A DNA stretch of 64,000 nucleotides, taken from the NCBI GenBank assembly GCA_035578175.1, contig JAQMRL010000002.1, forward strand, positions 96,016,748-96,080,747, in the 5' to 3' direction. The notes under the pieces were generated by a model. That model did no database searches. It was not told the origin of the DNA and saw only the letters and a list, made by a program, of their open reading frames with translations. The position numbers and the translations under genes are program-made. Below, one piece after another: positions 1-9,826 of this stretch. Numbering within the stretch: the first letter of the stretch is position 1; each line of letters starts with the position of its first letter. The stretch is from Catonia carolina (lineage: Eukaryota > Arthropoda > Insecta > Hemiptera > Achilidae).

Positions 1-1014
1 TCACTTCACATTCCATTTGCTTACCTTATTTTAAGTTGTTAATTTTAATTCTTTTTAATTTATCAACATTATTAACTGTATAAGTTCAAGATAATCTGAT
101 TTTAGTTTTTCAATTAAGCTCATGTATAAAAGATAGTATTTTTTCAAAAGATTAATTTTTTATTCAATATTTAATTTACTATTATACTTCAAAACTTGTT
201 ACTGGATATTTATTTTTTATATATTTTCATGTTATTCCTGTTATTGTTTTTTTATAAATTGCAACCTATTCGTTGTTTTATTGTATACTACAGTTTCGAA
301 TAAAGAATTACAATAAAAAAAATCGAATTGAGTTTTATTCATTATTTTCATTCAAATTAATTGCAAGATGAATAAATGTGATATTAAAAAATGCGTCTGA
401 CTTTAAATTTAATTTGATATTGTAAATAAAAAACAATTAAATGTAATCTATTTTTGTAATTATCGTAAATAAAGTAAAACCTTTTCTCAAAACAAGTCGT
501 TTTCCTCAGAGCTAAAATCGTAGTCAATTTTGAAATGTACAAAACAACAGTGAATAACAAAATTCAGATAAATTTTTGTATAACATGGTTAATACATGAA
601 ATAGGTCGAAAGGAAAGAATAAATAAATTTAAGCAAGAGGGAAAACAAAATAAACTAACGGGACTTTACTCTTCACACTGTCTGTATAACCCACATTTTA
701 CTTCAGAATTGACCAGTAAATTAATGTTACGACGAGCTGCCCTATCAAATTGTCGCTTACATTATTGGAAAGGTTCGTAGTCTGCTGATTAATATTGGAG
801 TTGTTTTGGGTCAAATCCGAACTGTTTTGTTAGCACTGATACCAGCGTTATTGTTTTAAAAAGATTTACTTATCCGAAACAGGTCAGAGGAACACCAATA
901 ATGTATGGAACTATACGCTCAAATGTTTTTTTTAGCGTCAGACCTGTTTTTTCTTTAATTTTATAAATCAAGTTCTTTCAATTACATAATTGAATTTGAA
1001 ATATTCACTTAAAT
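1..1014. other. AT-rich sequence with no identified gene
   Basis: Long A/T runs and no coding signal in either strand. One open frame at 535-780 has no recognisable domain and a composition no different from its surroundings, so I do not call it. No repeat shared with the rest of the window was recognised here. Confidence 0.6.
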
Positions 1015-1138
1015 CGAAGGAAATAATGTGCAGAGATTATCTTTTAGCAGGTTTTCTATTTCTTCGAAATCGATTTTTCTCCGGAAATACACGTTTTCAG
1101 GTGCCCCGAACCAAAAAATAATGTTTTACGGATTGGTG

Positions 1139-1172
1139 TATGTGTGTGTGTGTGTGTGCGCGCGCGCGCGCG
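1139..1172. repeat. (TG)n(CG)n alternating purine-pyrimidine tract
   Basis: About 34 bases of strictly alternating TG then CG dinucleotides inside Helentron-like copy 1. Related copies at 9827-10766 and 19045-19268 have (TG)n or (CA)n at the same place, so the tract belongs to the element family. Confidence 0.9.
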
Positions 1173-1553
1173 TTCACACTGTGTGTGAACCAAAGAACGG
1201 AATATCGTACAATATTGAAACTTGGAAGTGAAGTTAGATACCCTGGGGAAAACTTAACACGAACAATTTTTGTCAAAATCGTTCGGAAGTATAAGTTTAT
1301 TCATGCAATTTTTAACTCTTTTGCAATTTTCTCATAAACGGGTTCTACGATTTTCTTTGAAATTTAATTAGTAACTAAATTTTTTGTCTTTGTAAGAGAG
1401 TAAGCTGCTGAAATTCGTAGGGAGTTATGCTCTCGTGGTAAAAAAATGGTTTTTTAAGAATACAGCCTTAATATTATGAATCTTGCAGCCAAATTAAATA
1501 TACAACTTTTATTTCAAGAATTGTTTTCCAAAGTGCTTAATTTAGCGTTAATT

Positions 1554-3075
1554 AGCGATTTTGCTTTAGATGATTTTGAGATTTTGAGTAGATGCTTTTT
1601 GGAGGGCCCGGCATGCTGATAAGCATACTTTTCCACTCGGTAAGGAAGGCATGGTGTAACACCTCACTCCTCGTTTTAAACATATACAACTCTGGAGAAA
1701 TACCAGAAGAATGGCTGAAGTCTGAATTTATTACATTTCCGAAAAAAACCAGGGGCCAAGATGTGTGAAGAATACCGTACGATAAGCCTCATGAGTCATC
1801 TCCTTAAACTATTCCTAAAGATAATCCATGAGAGGATTTACAAGTTGTGTGAGAGCAAAATTTCCCCCAACCAATTCGGGTTCATAAATGCTGTTGGTAC
1901 AAGAGAGGCTCTGTTTTCAGTACAGGTTTTATTCCAAAGGTGCAGAGATGTCAATTGTGATGTATATGCATGTCTGGTTGATTATGAAAAAGCGTTAGAT
2001 CGCGTGCGGCATTCCAAGATGATGCAAATACTAAGGGAAGCAGGAATTGATAACAAAGATCTGAGAATAATTGGAAACCTCTACTGGAACCAAACCGCAA
2101 ATCTGAGGATGGAAGGTGACCAGACTGAATATGTGAAAATCATGCGTGGAGTGAGGCAAGGTTGTATTTTATCTCCTCTAATCTTCAATTTGTACTCTGA
2201 GAGAATATTTGGCGAAGCTTTGCACGAAGTTGAGAAGGGCATCCTACTGAATGGGCACTGGTTGAACAACATCAGGTATGCAGATGACACCATTGTATTT
2301 GCAGACAACTTAGAAGACCTTCAATTCCTTATGAACAAAATCACATGTTACAGTCAACAATATGGACTCAACATAAACGTAAGGAAGACTAAGCTCATGA
2401 TAATTAGTAAGAAGAAGATAACAGAAGGTCAACTCTACGTCAACCAAACACCAGTAGAACGAGTAAAGCACTATAATTATCTTGGAACCATTATAAATGA
2501 GGAATGGACCAACAACCAGGAGATAAGAGCGCGCATTGGAAAGGCTAGATCCACCTTCAACCGGATGAGGGCCTTCTTCAAAAGCCACTACCTCTCTCTT
2601 GGTATAAAAGTGAGAATGCTGCGATGCTATGTATTCTCTGTTCTGTTTTATGGTGCTGAATCGTGGACCCTGAACGAGGATATGTGCAAGAAATTGGAAG
2701 CGTTTGAGATGTGGCTGTACCGGAGAATACTGAAGATCCCTTGGACTGATCGAATAACAAATGAAGAGGTTCTCAGAAGAATGGGGAAGAACCGGGAGGT
2801 ACTGACCACTATCAAGTCTCGAAAGCTACAGTACTTCGGGCGCATTATGAGAAATGCAACCAGATATGCCCTCCTGCAAGCCATTCTACAAGGGAAAATT
2901 TTTGGAAAGCGGGGACCAGGTAGAAGAAGAACATCCTGGTTGAAGAACCTCAGAGTCTGGTACAATACAACTTCGGTACGGCTTTTCCGAGTTGCTGCAG
3001 ACAAGATGAAGATTGCCATGATGATCGCCAACATTCGTAACGGATAGGCACATCAAGAAGAAGAAGCGATTTTGC
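1554..3075 (+). mobile_element. RTE-type LINE insertion with SINE-C fragment at its 5' end, bounded by 11-bp target duplication
   Basis: The sequence AGCGATTTTGC occurs at 1554-1564 and again at 3065-3075, on either side of a 1500-bp insert that interrupts Helentron-like copy 1. The insert holds about 30 bp of unknown origin, about 90 bp matching the 3' half of SINE-C (1595-1685; compare 42400-42490), and then the 3' portion of an RTE-type retrotransposon ending in an (AAG)n-like tail. A single duplication around the whole unit suggests that it integrated as one piece. Confidence 0.7.
1688..3047 (+). pseudogene. RTE-type non-LTR retrotransposon reverse transcriptase, 5'-truncated and frameshifted
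   Basis: This is the C-terminal two-thirds of an RT. The longest open stretch is 1761-3047 (428 codons, ATG at 1761). RT motif A appears as DYEKALDRV, motif B as GVRQGCILSPLIFN and motif C as RYADD, so the catalytic aspartates are present. The protein ends with IANIRNG followed by TAG and an AAG-rich tail, as is usual for RTE-clade elements in insects. Coding similarity continues upstream of the ATG in another frame (GEIPEEWLKSEF, 1694-1730); the shift is explained by one extra A in the A-run at 1742-1748. The endonuclease domain is absent, so ATG 1761 is not a genuine start. The copy is probably dead but fairly young, having only one break. The clade call rests on recalled family signatures. 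Confidence 0.8.
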
Positions 3076-3127
3076 GTATTTTGCTCATGGAAATAGGTAA
3101 AATATGGGGTTTTTGAAGATTGCGGCC

Positions 3128-3306
3128 TTTATTTTTATTTTTTATTTTTTGGTTTAACGCCTGACTGTACTGCAATTACTGCTAATGCAGACGGTGAAGG
3201 ATGAAATTATTTTTGTAACGTATGAAAATATGCCGTGCCTGAATGGGAACCCAAGACCACATGATGGGAGGCGAGCACGTTACCAACTACGCCAAGGCGG
3301 CTGGCC
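3128..3306 (-). repeat. SINE-B (tRNA-derived), copy 1
   Basis: Read on the minus strand it begins with a tRNA-like head, and it ends at its left in a T-rich stretch (an A-rich tail on the minus strand). It matches the better preserved copy at 48188-48377. It is flanked by TTGCGGCC at 3120-3127 and 3307-3314, an 8-bp target duplication within Helentron-like copy 1. The B box is damaged in this copy. Confidence 0.75.
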
Positions 3307-3460
3307 TTGCGGCCGTAAATAATGCATTTTAAAGCATAAAACATAATTTAAAGTTATAGAAAATTACAAAACCGACAACTTTTATTCCAAGCATTTTTTT
3401 CTACAGAGCTTAGTTTAACGTCAATTTAGTGATTTCCCGTATTTAGAATTTATACACTAT

Positions 3461-4560
3461 ACCGTAAGTCTCATTCGCTAAATTTACTCTGTTCACTTAA
3501 AACGGAATAACTGATCAAGTAAGACACATTTTCAGAATTACAGCCGAAAAGTATATTTTGGGGAAAAATTTAACGCTCTTGTAATAAAAAACCTTTTGGT
3601 TGTTACTTATCTAATTTTTATTTATAGTAGCTTATGTGCAATTTTGTAGAAAAAGGACCAAATAAGTAAATAACAAATTGTTTTACGACAGTGTGTGAGA
3701 AATCAAGAAAAAAAATATTTTAAGCTTGTGAAAGGAAATAATTTTTAGATTTTCTAAAAAAAGCAATGTTGTTAAAAATAACACCTACAAGGCGTTGATT
3801 AACCAAAGAATCTTTGTTTGCAACCGGTATAAAGAGATTTTCATTCTTGCTATTTCTATTTTGGTACCCATTTACCCATTAGGTTACCACCTTTATTATG
3901 TAAAGCACAAATTACGAAGTAGGAAATTTGGGTAATAAATTATTTTATTTTCAAACTTAAACATCAAAGAGTTAGCAGTGTTGCAAGAGTCATGATTCAG
4001 GCGGTTATGTATTCAAGTGGATTTGTTTGTAAATGTAACACACAACATTACGCCGTATGGTAAGTGATAAAATCTGTTTGAATGTGCCCAAACACACTCG
4101 TGCAAAATCTATCCTTATACAGATTTTATCATGATGAAAGGTTGGTTGAAAATACTAAAGATATCATTTATGATGTATTCTCTGCTCTTTCTTTCTATTT
4201 CAGTATCTTCATCGTAAGATTTCGAAACGACTCATGTCAAAAAGATTGCTTAGAAAGTCTAATACCGTTAAGTTCTTTACAAAACAAATTACATCTATTA
4301 TTTAATTAAAATAATTTTTTTAGAAAAACCATAATTTTTAAACGGTCTTAGACATTTAGTCAGTTTTTCCGGCTACTATGGTAGAGGTAACTGGTTTGAT
4401 TTTCTGCTAACGTTTACAATATTAGATTGAATTAATCATGACACAATGTTTTTGTTAGTGATTTAATCATTACTGCGATTTTAATCAAGCACGACATAAA
4501 TATGTCATTTTTTTATGTACTATAATCGCACCTACACACTGTAATGTTTATGTTGTTTGT
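3461..4560. other. AT-rich sequence with no identified gene
   Basis: I see no domain-bearing ORF, SINE head or inverted repeat here. The open frame at 4082-4309 has no recognisable feature. Confidence 0.5.
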
Positions 4561-4577
4561 ATTTTGTTATCTGGTTG

Positions 4578-4695
4578 GAATGTTCTGGAACATTTTGTTT
4601 GAAACATTCTGGAAGATAAGCTTATCAACCTATAAGTAGGTGTGCATTAATTAGACCAGGATCAGTCTTGTTCGAGAACTTGGTTTGTAAAGTCC
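4578..4695 (+). promoter_or_regulatory. Core promoter with heat-shock element, TATA box, initiator and DPE
   Basis: A heat-shock-element array reads GAA at 4578, TTC at 4583, GAA at 4588 and TT at 4593, with the 5-bp periodicity of HSF sites; a second partial array has TTC at 4607 and GAA at 4612. TATAAGTA lies at 4631-4638. An insect-type initiator TCAGTC starts at 4662, placing A+1 at 4664, 33 bp after the first T of the TATA box. AGTCC, which fits the RGWYV consensus of the downstream promoter element, falls exactly at +28 (4691-4695). All elements are on the plus strand. It could drive a heat-responsive host gene or be part of an LTR; no LTR pair or primer-binding site was found. Confidence 0.55.
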
Positions 4696-4770
4696 AGTGA
4701 AGTCTTTTCGTCATTTAATGACAAAAATTAAACTCTAAATTATAGAGTTGTGATTTCTTTTTATTTTGTA

Positions 4771-4929
4771 ATGATGAATCGATCTTCTGTGAAAGTTAGG
4801 AAGAAAAGATCTGTCGACTGTCTCGGCGGCTCAGCAAGTAGCTTGACTGCTTACCATGTACTTAACTTCGCGTTTCAAGCCGTTATTTTTTTAAGCCAGA
4901 CGAGATTCTTTGATGCTAAAAATGAATGA
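4771..4929 (+). CDS. Short ORF (52 aa) downstream of the promoter, function unknown
   Basis: ATG at 4771 (a tandem ATGATG) opens a 52-codon frame ending at TGA 4927-4929, about 107 nt after the predicted start site. The N-terminus is basic (motif VRKKRS near residues 8-13), followed by a Ser/Gly/Ala-rich segment and a hydrophobic stretch near residues 30-42. I do not recognise a family. It could be a first coding exon cut short by an intron that I cannot place, a leader peptide, or chance. The only support is its position behind a well-formed promoter. Confidence 0.2.
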   Translation: MMNRSSVKVRKKRSVDCLGGSASSLTAYHVLNFAFQAVIFLSQTRFFDAKNE

Positions 4930-6458
4930 GATTTTAATTTATGTCACAGAAGAAGTCAAAAATGCTTTTAATGCAAAGACGATGAAACTGAAACATGATA
5001 CGAGTAAATCAGTCCAAAAACCCCTGGGGGTTCATTTTCCAAGTTATGTTTTCTCTTATAAACAAACAGGGTTAATAATAAAAATCAAATATTACAAGTA
5101 ATTAATACTCGTATATTATAGTAATGTAAAAGGTCAATTAAATTTACGATGCGACTTGGGAATTTATTTTACTAATCCTATGTTCAGGAATGCAGTTAAG
5201 TTATTATTTAAAAAAAAGAAAGTAAAGGCAATTTCCTTACACGTAATAAGGTTTTACTAACATTTTCCATTAGAGTTGATAAAATTACAAAGTGAATGAG
5301 ATTAAACCATGAAATTCTTATAGTAAGGGTGCGGAAGAAGTCTACCAGCAGAAAAATAAATTAGCAAGTCTGTCTTTTAAAAACAAGTGCATGTTCATAT
5401 AATAATTTTACAGTAGCGCATTGCAGATATTTAATACTGAGATCTTTAGAAACAAACTTTTATACCCAGATGGTTCCCGAAGTATATTAGTGGCATTTTA
5501 ATATATAACGATGTCAGAAAATTTTGTTTAAAATAACTTCTCCATAAAAAATCGAAAGGAAAACGAGGGAACGTAATATTGGATGACAAGAGGCACGCTG
5601 ATCTTTTAAATTCCTAAAGGACATTGTTCTTAATCTAATGTAACTTTAAAGAAATGATGCAGCAAACTGTGTAACCTTCCACAAAAATTTTACAATAAAA
5701 CTATTCTTATGATGTTTTTACATTAATATTGCACGAGTTTTATTGCGATCGCACCAGTGAACAAGATCACTTTTATATTACAGTCATTGTGATGGTGTAA
5801 ACCGTAATGTATTCCTTTCCTTATTTTTTTAAAATTTATTGTTTGATTTTATATGTTTTTTTTATTTATTCGTCTCTACTTTCATTATTGTTTCACTTAT
5901 TTTAAATATATAAATTATTGAAACTGGCTAGAAGAAAAAATAAATGAAGTAGTTGACATAAAGAAAGGTAACTAACAAAATTGGAAATGAATTTACTAAT
6001 GAATTAAACAGTAAGTTTTGCGCCTTCCTATGCCATTAAATTTTCAATATGTGCCTCTTGTGGCTAGACATTGAGTGAGAAAAAATCAATATTAAATATT
6101 GATTTTTTTTTTACGTACGTGATAAAAATATTATAATTATTTCAATAAATAATTTTTTTCGATTTTGACCGGAAGTGGCCAAAACCGGAAGAATCAAAGT
6201 CGGAATTTGGAAACAAAAATAGTGTGATTTGATTCAGCGGCATTTGAAAAGTTGATATAAAAACCTTTAGTGGTTTTTGCCGTAGGTAAATGGTAAGTCT
6301 TTTTTAAAATTGCCACCAGCCATTAGAGGCGCGTCTCATGAAAGGGGTTTATAAAGTAAATTGCACATTTTATCAACCAAAAATTCCAAACAATCCCCAG
6401 TTCTTTTGATCCAATCATGTTTACATCACGTTTACTTTGAAGAGTGTACCTCATTGGG
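4930..6458. other. AT-rich sequence with no identified gene
   Basis: No recognisable coding sequence or repeat family. If the promoter at 4578 drives a host gene, later exons could lie here, but I see no supporting splice pattern or protein motif. Confidence 0.45.
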
Positions 6459-7442
6459 AAAAATCTGCTGTAAATACTCACATGACTTTCTGTTTCTTAT
6501 GTAAATAATTAACAATATAACTTATGTTTAATCATGAGTGATGACGCAAAATGAAAATCAACCTGTGTAGGACTTAATTAAAATAGGGAAAATCACTTAG
6601 TGATACTAAACCAAGCTCTGCAGAAAAATATGTTTGAATTAAAATTTGTAGGTTCTTTAATGGCCTACAATTTTAATAATATATACTTTTGTCCTAAATG
6701 TACAATAAGCCCGTAATCTCTAGAAGAAAACCATTTGTTACCACGAGACCACAACCTCTCCAAGAATTTCAACAGACATGGCGCTTACTCTGTTGTAGTA
6801 TACAAAATATAGGAAATTAAAAAAACTCATAGGAGTAGTTTTTGAGAAAATAACAAAAAATGAAAAATCGCACGAATACTACTTCCGTTTGACCGATTTT
6901 GATGAAAATGTTCGTGTCGGGTTTCTTTATGATACCTAACTTAAATTTTTTTTTGTAATCCCTAATGTGTGTACGTTGCAATCTGTTCAATTCAGAACAA
7001 TAAGCAACCCCACGACCCAATGAGATGAGGATGATATGTATGACGTATAAATGAGGTGTAGTCTTGTACAGATTCAGGTCGACCATTCCTGAGAGAGTAT
7101 GGTTAATTGAACCCCAACCATCAAAGTACACCGGTAACCACTGCCTAGCATTCAAATCTGTATAAAAGTAACTACCTTTACTAGGATTTGAACCAGGAAC
7201 CTTCGTCTCCAAAAATCAGCTGTTGCACAGCTGATTTTGGCGACGACTTTACCTCTAGACCAACCCAGTGGGTCAACTTAAATTCCAAGTTTCAACTTTG
7301 TACGCTATTCCGTTCTTGAGAACACGCACAGACTAATAATGCCCTGAACCCCCTGAAAAAGCGTATTCCCGGTGAAAACTCGATTTCAAAAAAATCGAGA
7401 TGAAAACAATACTCTCCTATATTCATATAGGGCTAGAGAAAA
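6459..7442 (-). mobile_element. Helentron-like element, copy 2, interrupted by SINE-A
   Basis: Reverse-orientation copy. Its left end carries the family's terminal segment (AAAAATCTG, then ACTCACATGACTTTCT) and its right end the eroded subterminal repeat GGGCTAGAGAAAAT. Internal segments match the copy at 9827-10766. SINE-A is inserted at 6948-7274. Confidence 0.6.
6948..7274 (-). repeat. SINE-A (tRNA-derived), copy 1
   Basis: A minus-strand tRNA-like head starts near 7274 with A box TGGTCTAGAGG and B box GGTTCAAATCC, which fits GGTTCRANNCC. The body is about 330 bp and ends at the left in a poly(T) run, i.e. a poly(A) tail on the minus strand. The target duplication AACTTAAATT lies at 6938-6947 and 7275-7284. 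Other copies: 21493, 48425, 50888 and 63039. Confidence 0.85.
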
Positions 7443-7804
7443 TAATACTAATTGTTGTAGAAAATAACAGAAAATAAATGAGTAGAAGTATAATTTCTGA
7501 TTTGTTCGACACAATAAACAGAAAAAAGATACCCATCTATTTTAATAATATTTACGATACAATATGAAACGTCGAATTACAATGTGATGAAACATAAAGC
7601 GATTAACTATTTAATAAAATAAATCGAATATAAAACTAACTCATAACGAATTTTTAAAGTATATAATTTATGTGACATAGGCCTACATGTGCAGTTGTTT
7701 AAATTTCCTAAACAAACCAACTATGTGTGTGCACACGATCAAACTTAAGCAACTGTCTCAGTTTTAAAACCTTTTGTCATTTTCAGGTTTACCAAGTTGG
7801 GCAG

Positions 7805-7960
7805 AGATCACAATTCTTATTTGGCTGAACAATTGGTTTAATGATCAGCGCAACTGCCTTCTATGCCAGGGACCCGGATTCAACATCCGATTAGGTCAGA
7901 CATTTTTTCATTACTCATTTTTACTGTCTGCACTAATCTTGGGGATGTAACAATCAAACG
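7805..7960 (+). repeat. tRNA-like SINE head, degenerate (SINE-D type)
   Basis: The segment CCAGGGACCCGGATTCAACA and the following GGTCAGACATTTTTTCA resemble the heads near 18545 and (minus strand) 22645. The B box is damaged. The body beyond about 7945 merges into antisense LINE sequence. Confidence 0.4.
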
Positions 7961-8470
7961 TAAACTAAAAAATATAAACAACCACTCATTTATTCTTCTT
8001 TCCACCACAAATAAGGCAAACATACCTGTTCCGGTCCACACTGTCAGAAAACCGACTACCTCATCTACGGTCTACCCGCACCCCTATTTCCCTCAGATGT
8101 ATACATCAATGCTTCGAGGGGTATTCTTCTTGAGAACACTCGTTGTACCTGTTTCTTCTATCTCCTTTTTCACTAATCTTAGTATTAAGTACTTGTACTC
8201 CCAGCTCAGCCCGAATATTTTCATTCGGAAGCTTGTTTAATCTGGAACAATTTTTGACAGCCCGAAGTAATCTCATTTCTTTTGCCTGCAGTCTGTTTTC
8301 CTCTCTTGAACCTATAGTTTAGATTTTACTTACGTAAGTCAATATTGGAACAGCTAAAGCCTTCTAAAATTATACTCCGTATCCTTTCTAACCTTCCATT
8401 TCAGATTACGGTGTATAGTTTCATATAATGTCTCAATTATGTTCATCTTTCTACCAATATCCTTGTATAT
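7945..8470 (-). pseudogene. Non-LTR retrotransposon RT C-terminus, decayed
   Basis: The minus strand encodes broken stretches typical of the C-terminal end of LINE reverse transcriptases: TIHRNLKWKVRKDTE near 8400, then after frame changes ERKTDCRQKK, a segment like NEDIRAELGVQVLNTKIS near 8200, and a glycine/arginine-rich end near 8060. Several stops and frameshifts separate them. The 125-codon plus-strand frame over the same region (7863-8240) is a shadow. The family differs from the RTE copy at 1688 and from the Jockey element. Limits are approximate. Confidence 0.6.
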
Positions 8471-8573
8471 TTTTTGTATGTTAGGGTGTAACCCAAATAA
8501 CTGAATTCAGATACTTACTCAACCCCGAATCTTTTCAAATTAGACTATCTTATTCTTAGGTAATGATGTAAGG

Positions 8574-8890
8574 CAGTGGTTCCCAACCGGTGACTCAAGG
8601 ACCACAGGTGGTCGGTGAATGCTTCTAGAGTAGTCCAAGAAAGGATTCGATAGCCCTTATAAAAAAAGTTACCAAATAAATGGGGATTTGAAAGCGAGTT
8701 TCATTGAACAAGATGAATTGAATATATCGGATGACTATCAGGTGTTGAATTAAAATTTATTTTCTGAGACTTTTCTGTATTCCATCCTTTTGGTGTGGGT
8801 GGGGAGTATTCCGTACTCCTATACCCACTGGATGGTTCGCCCTCTACCAAGTCAGGTGGTTCTCGGACTTCTACGGATTGGGAACCACTG
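8574..8890. mobile_element. hAT-type MITE
   Basis: A 317-bp element with 13-bp perfect terminal inverted repeats (CAGTGGTTCCCAA at the left, its complement at the right) and a perfect 8-bp target duplication ATGTAAGG at 8566-8573 and 8891-8898. An 8-bp duplication and ends beginning CAGTG/CAGNG are hallmarks of the hAT superfamily. There is no transposase ORF, so it is non-autonomous. The intact duplication suggests a relatively recent insertion. Confidence 0.9.
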
Positions 8891-8898
8891 ATGTAAGG

Positions 8899-9826
8899 TA
8901 AATAAACATTACATTTTTTTGCAAAATCAATTTAAAACCAGGAAAATGGTAAAAAAATAATGATGGTGGAGAGAAGTGTAAGAGAAGAAGGAAGGGGAGG
9001 GAAGAGGAACGATAATTACGTCGAAAGTAATGAAGACGTGGTATTGAAAGTATACTAGACCACCGACTTGAACCGCAAAGAGCAAATCTACATCTTTGCA
9101 AGACTCACTTTTTAACTCTTCTTTTATAAAAATAGTTTTTAAATCCACTATCCATCCCACACAGCTAATGAATAGTTCAGAAGTTACTGAAGCAAAACAC
9201 GAACGTAATGGTTGAACTTTTTTAATTATAATTCTGTATCGGAAATTAACAGGAAATTTATTGTTTTAGAACTTAATAAATAAAGTTTTATATTTATTTT
9301 TTAATTAATGTAATTCACTAATTGACTTGGTTATTAATTGACTTTGTTTAAAACTACGATAAAATTAAAACATAACTTAACACACTATCCAGATGTTTAT
9401 ATAAACTATTGTGATTTATAGTATACTGTATTTTCCAAGGTACTTAGTATGTACTTTAACTTGAAGTTTCTCCTGATGAAGTTACTAAGTTTTTATCGTT
9501 TTTATACAGTTTACATTGTTAAATTATCGTCTTAAGAAATCGATTTTGTTTAACGCTAAGGATATTTATAGTTCGTTTTATTACCCACCTATATGGACTT
9601 CAAGGTAATTTTTTTAAAACTGTTCAGTATTGTTAACTTTAGGTTTAATTGGACGAAAGATTTATTGAGTAACATAAAATTAAAAATTAAATACACGTAG
9701 GCTACTAAGAATTTTCTGAGTTCTTTTTTAAACAATAGTGATTGTAAATCTGTTGAAAACTAGTCAGTTGTAAACAGCTAAGTAAACCTTTATTCAGTCC
9801 TCAAATTATTAAATAATTTCATTTTT
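8899..9826. other. AT-rich sequence with no identified gene
   Basis: The open frames on the minus strand at 8871-9160 arise from a purine-rich tract around 8980-9010. No recognisable element or coding region. Confidence 0.5.

Larger units (their letters stand above)
1015..3460 (+). mobile_element. Helentron-like element, copy 1, split by two younger insertions
   Basis: The left part (1015-1564) and right part (3076-3460) match the near-complete copy at 9827-10766 in order: a segment like TTTCACCGGATATACACG, a dinucleotide-rich tract, a stretch like TCATCAAAATCGGTCAACCG, then a segment beginning TTAGCGATTTT. The continuity is broken by an RTE-type insertion (1565-3064) and by a SINE (3128-3306), each with its own target duplication. 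Both outer ends are eroded, so the terminal inverted repeat and hairpin are not visible in this copy. The internal tract at 1139-1172 is (TG)n followed by (CG)n. Confidence 0.6.

Noticed and set aside
4500..4770. Definite LTR of a retrotransposon
   Set aside because: The promoter layout would suit an LTR, but I found no second copy, no terminal TG..CA pair that I could fix, and no primer-binding site.
6817..7212. 131-codon minus-strand ORF
   Set aside because: It spans the junction between SINE-A and a Helentron-like element and has no protein motif.
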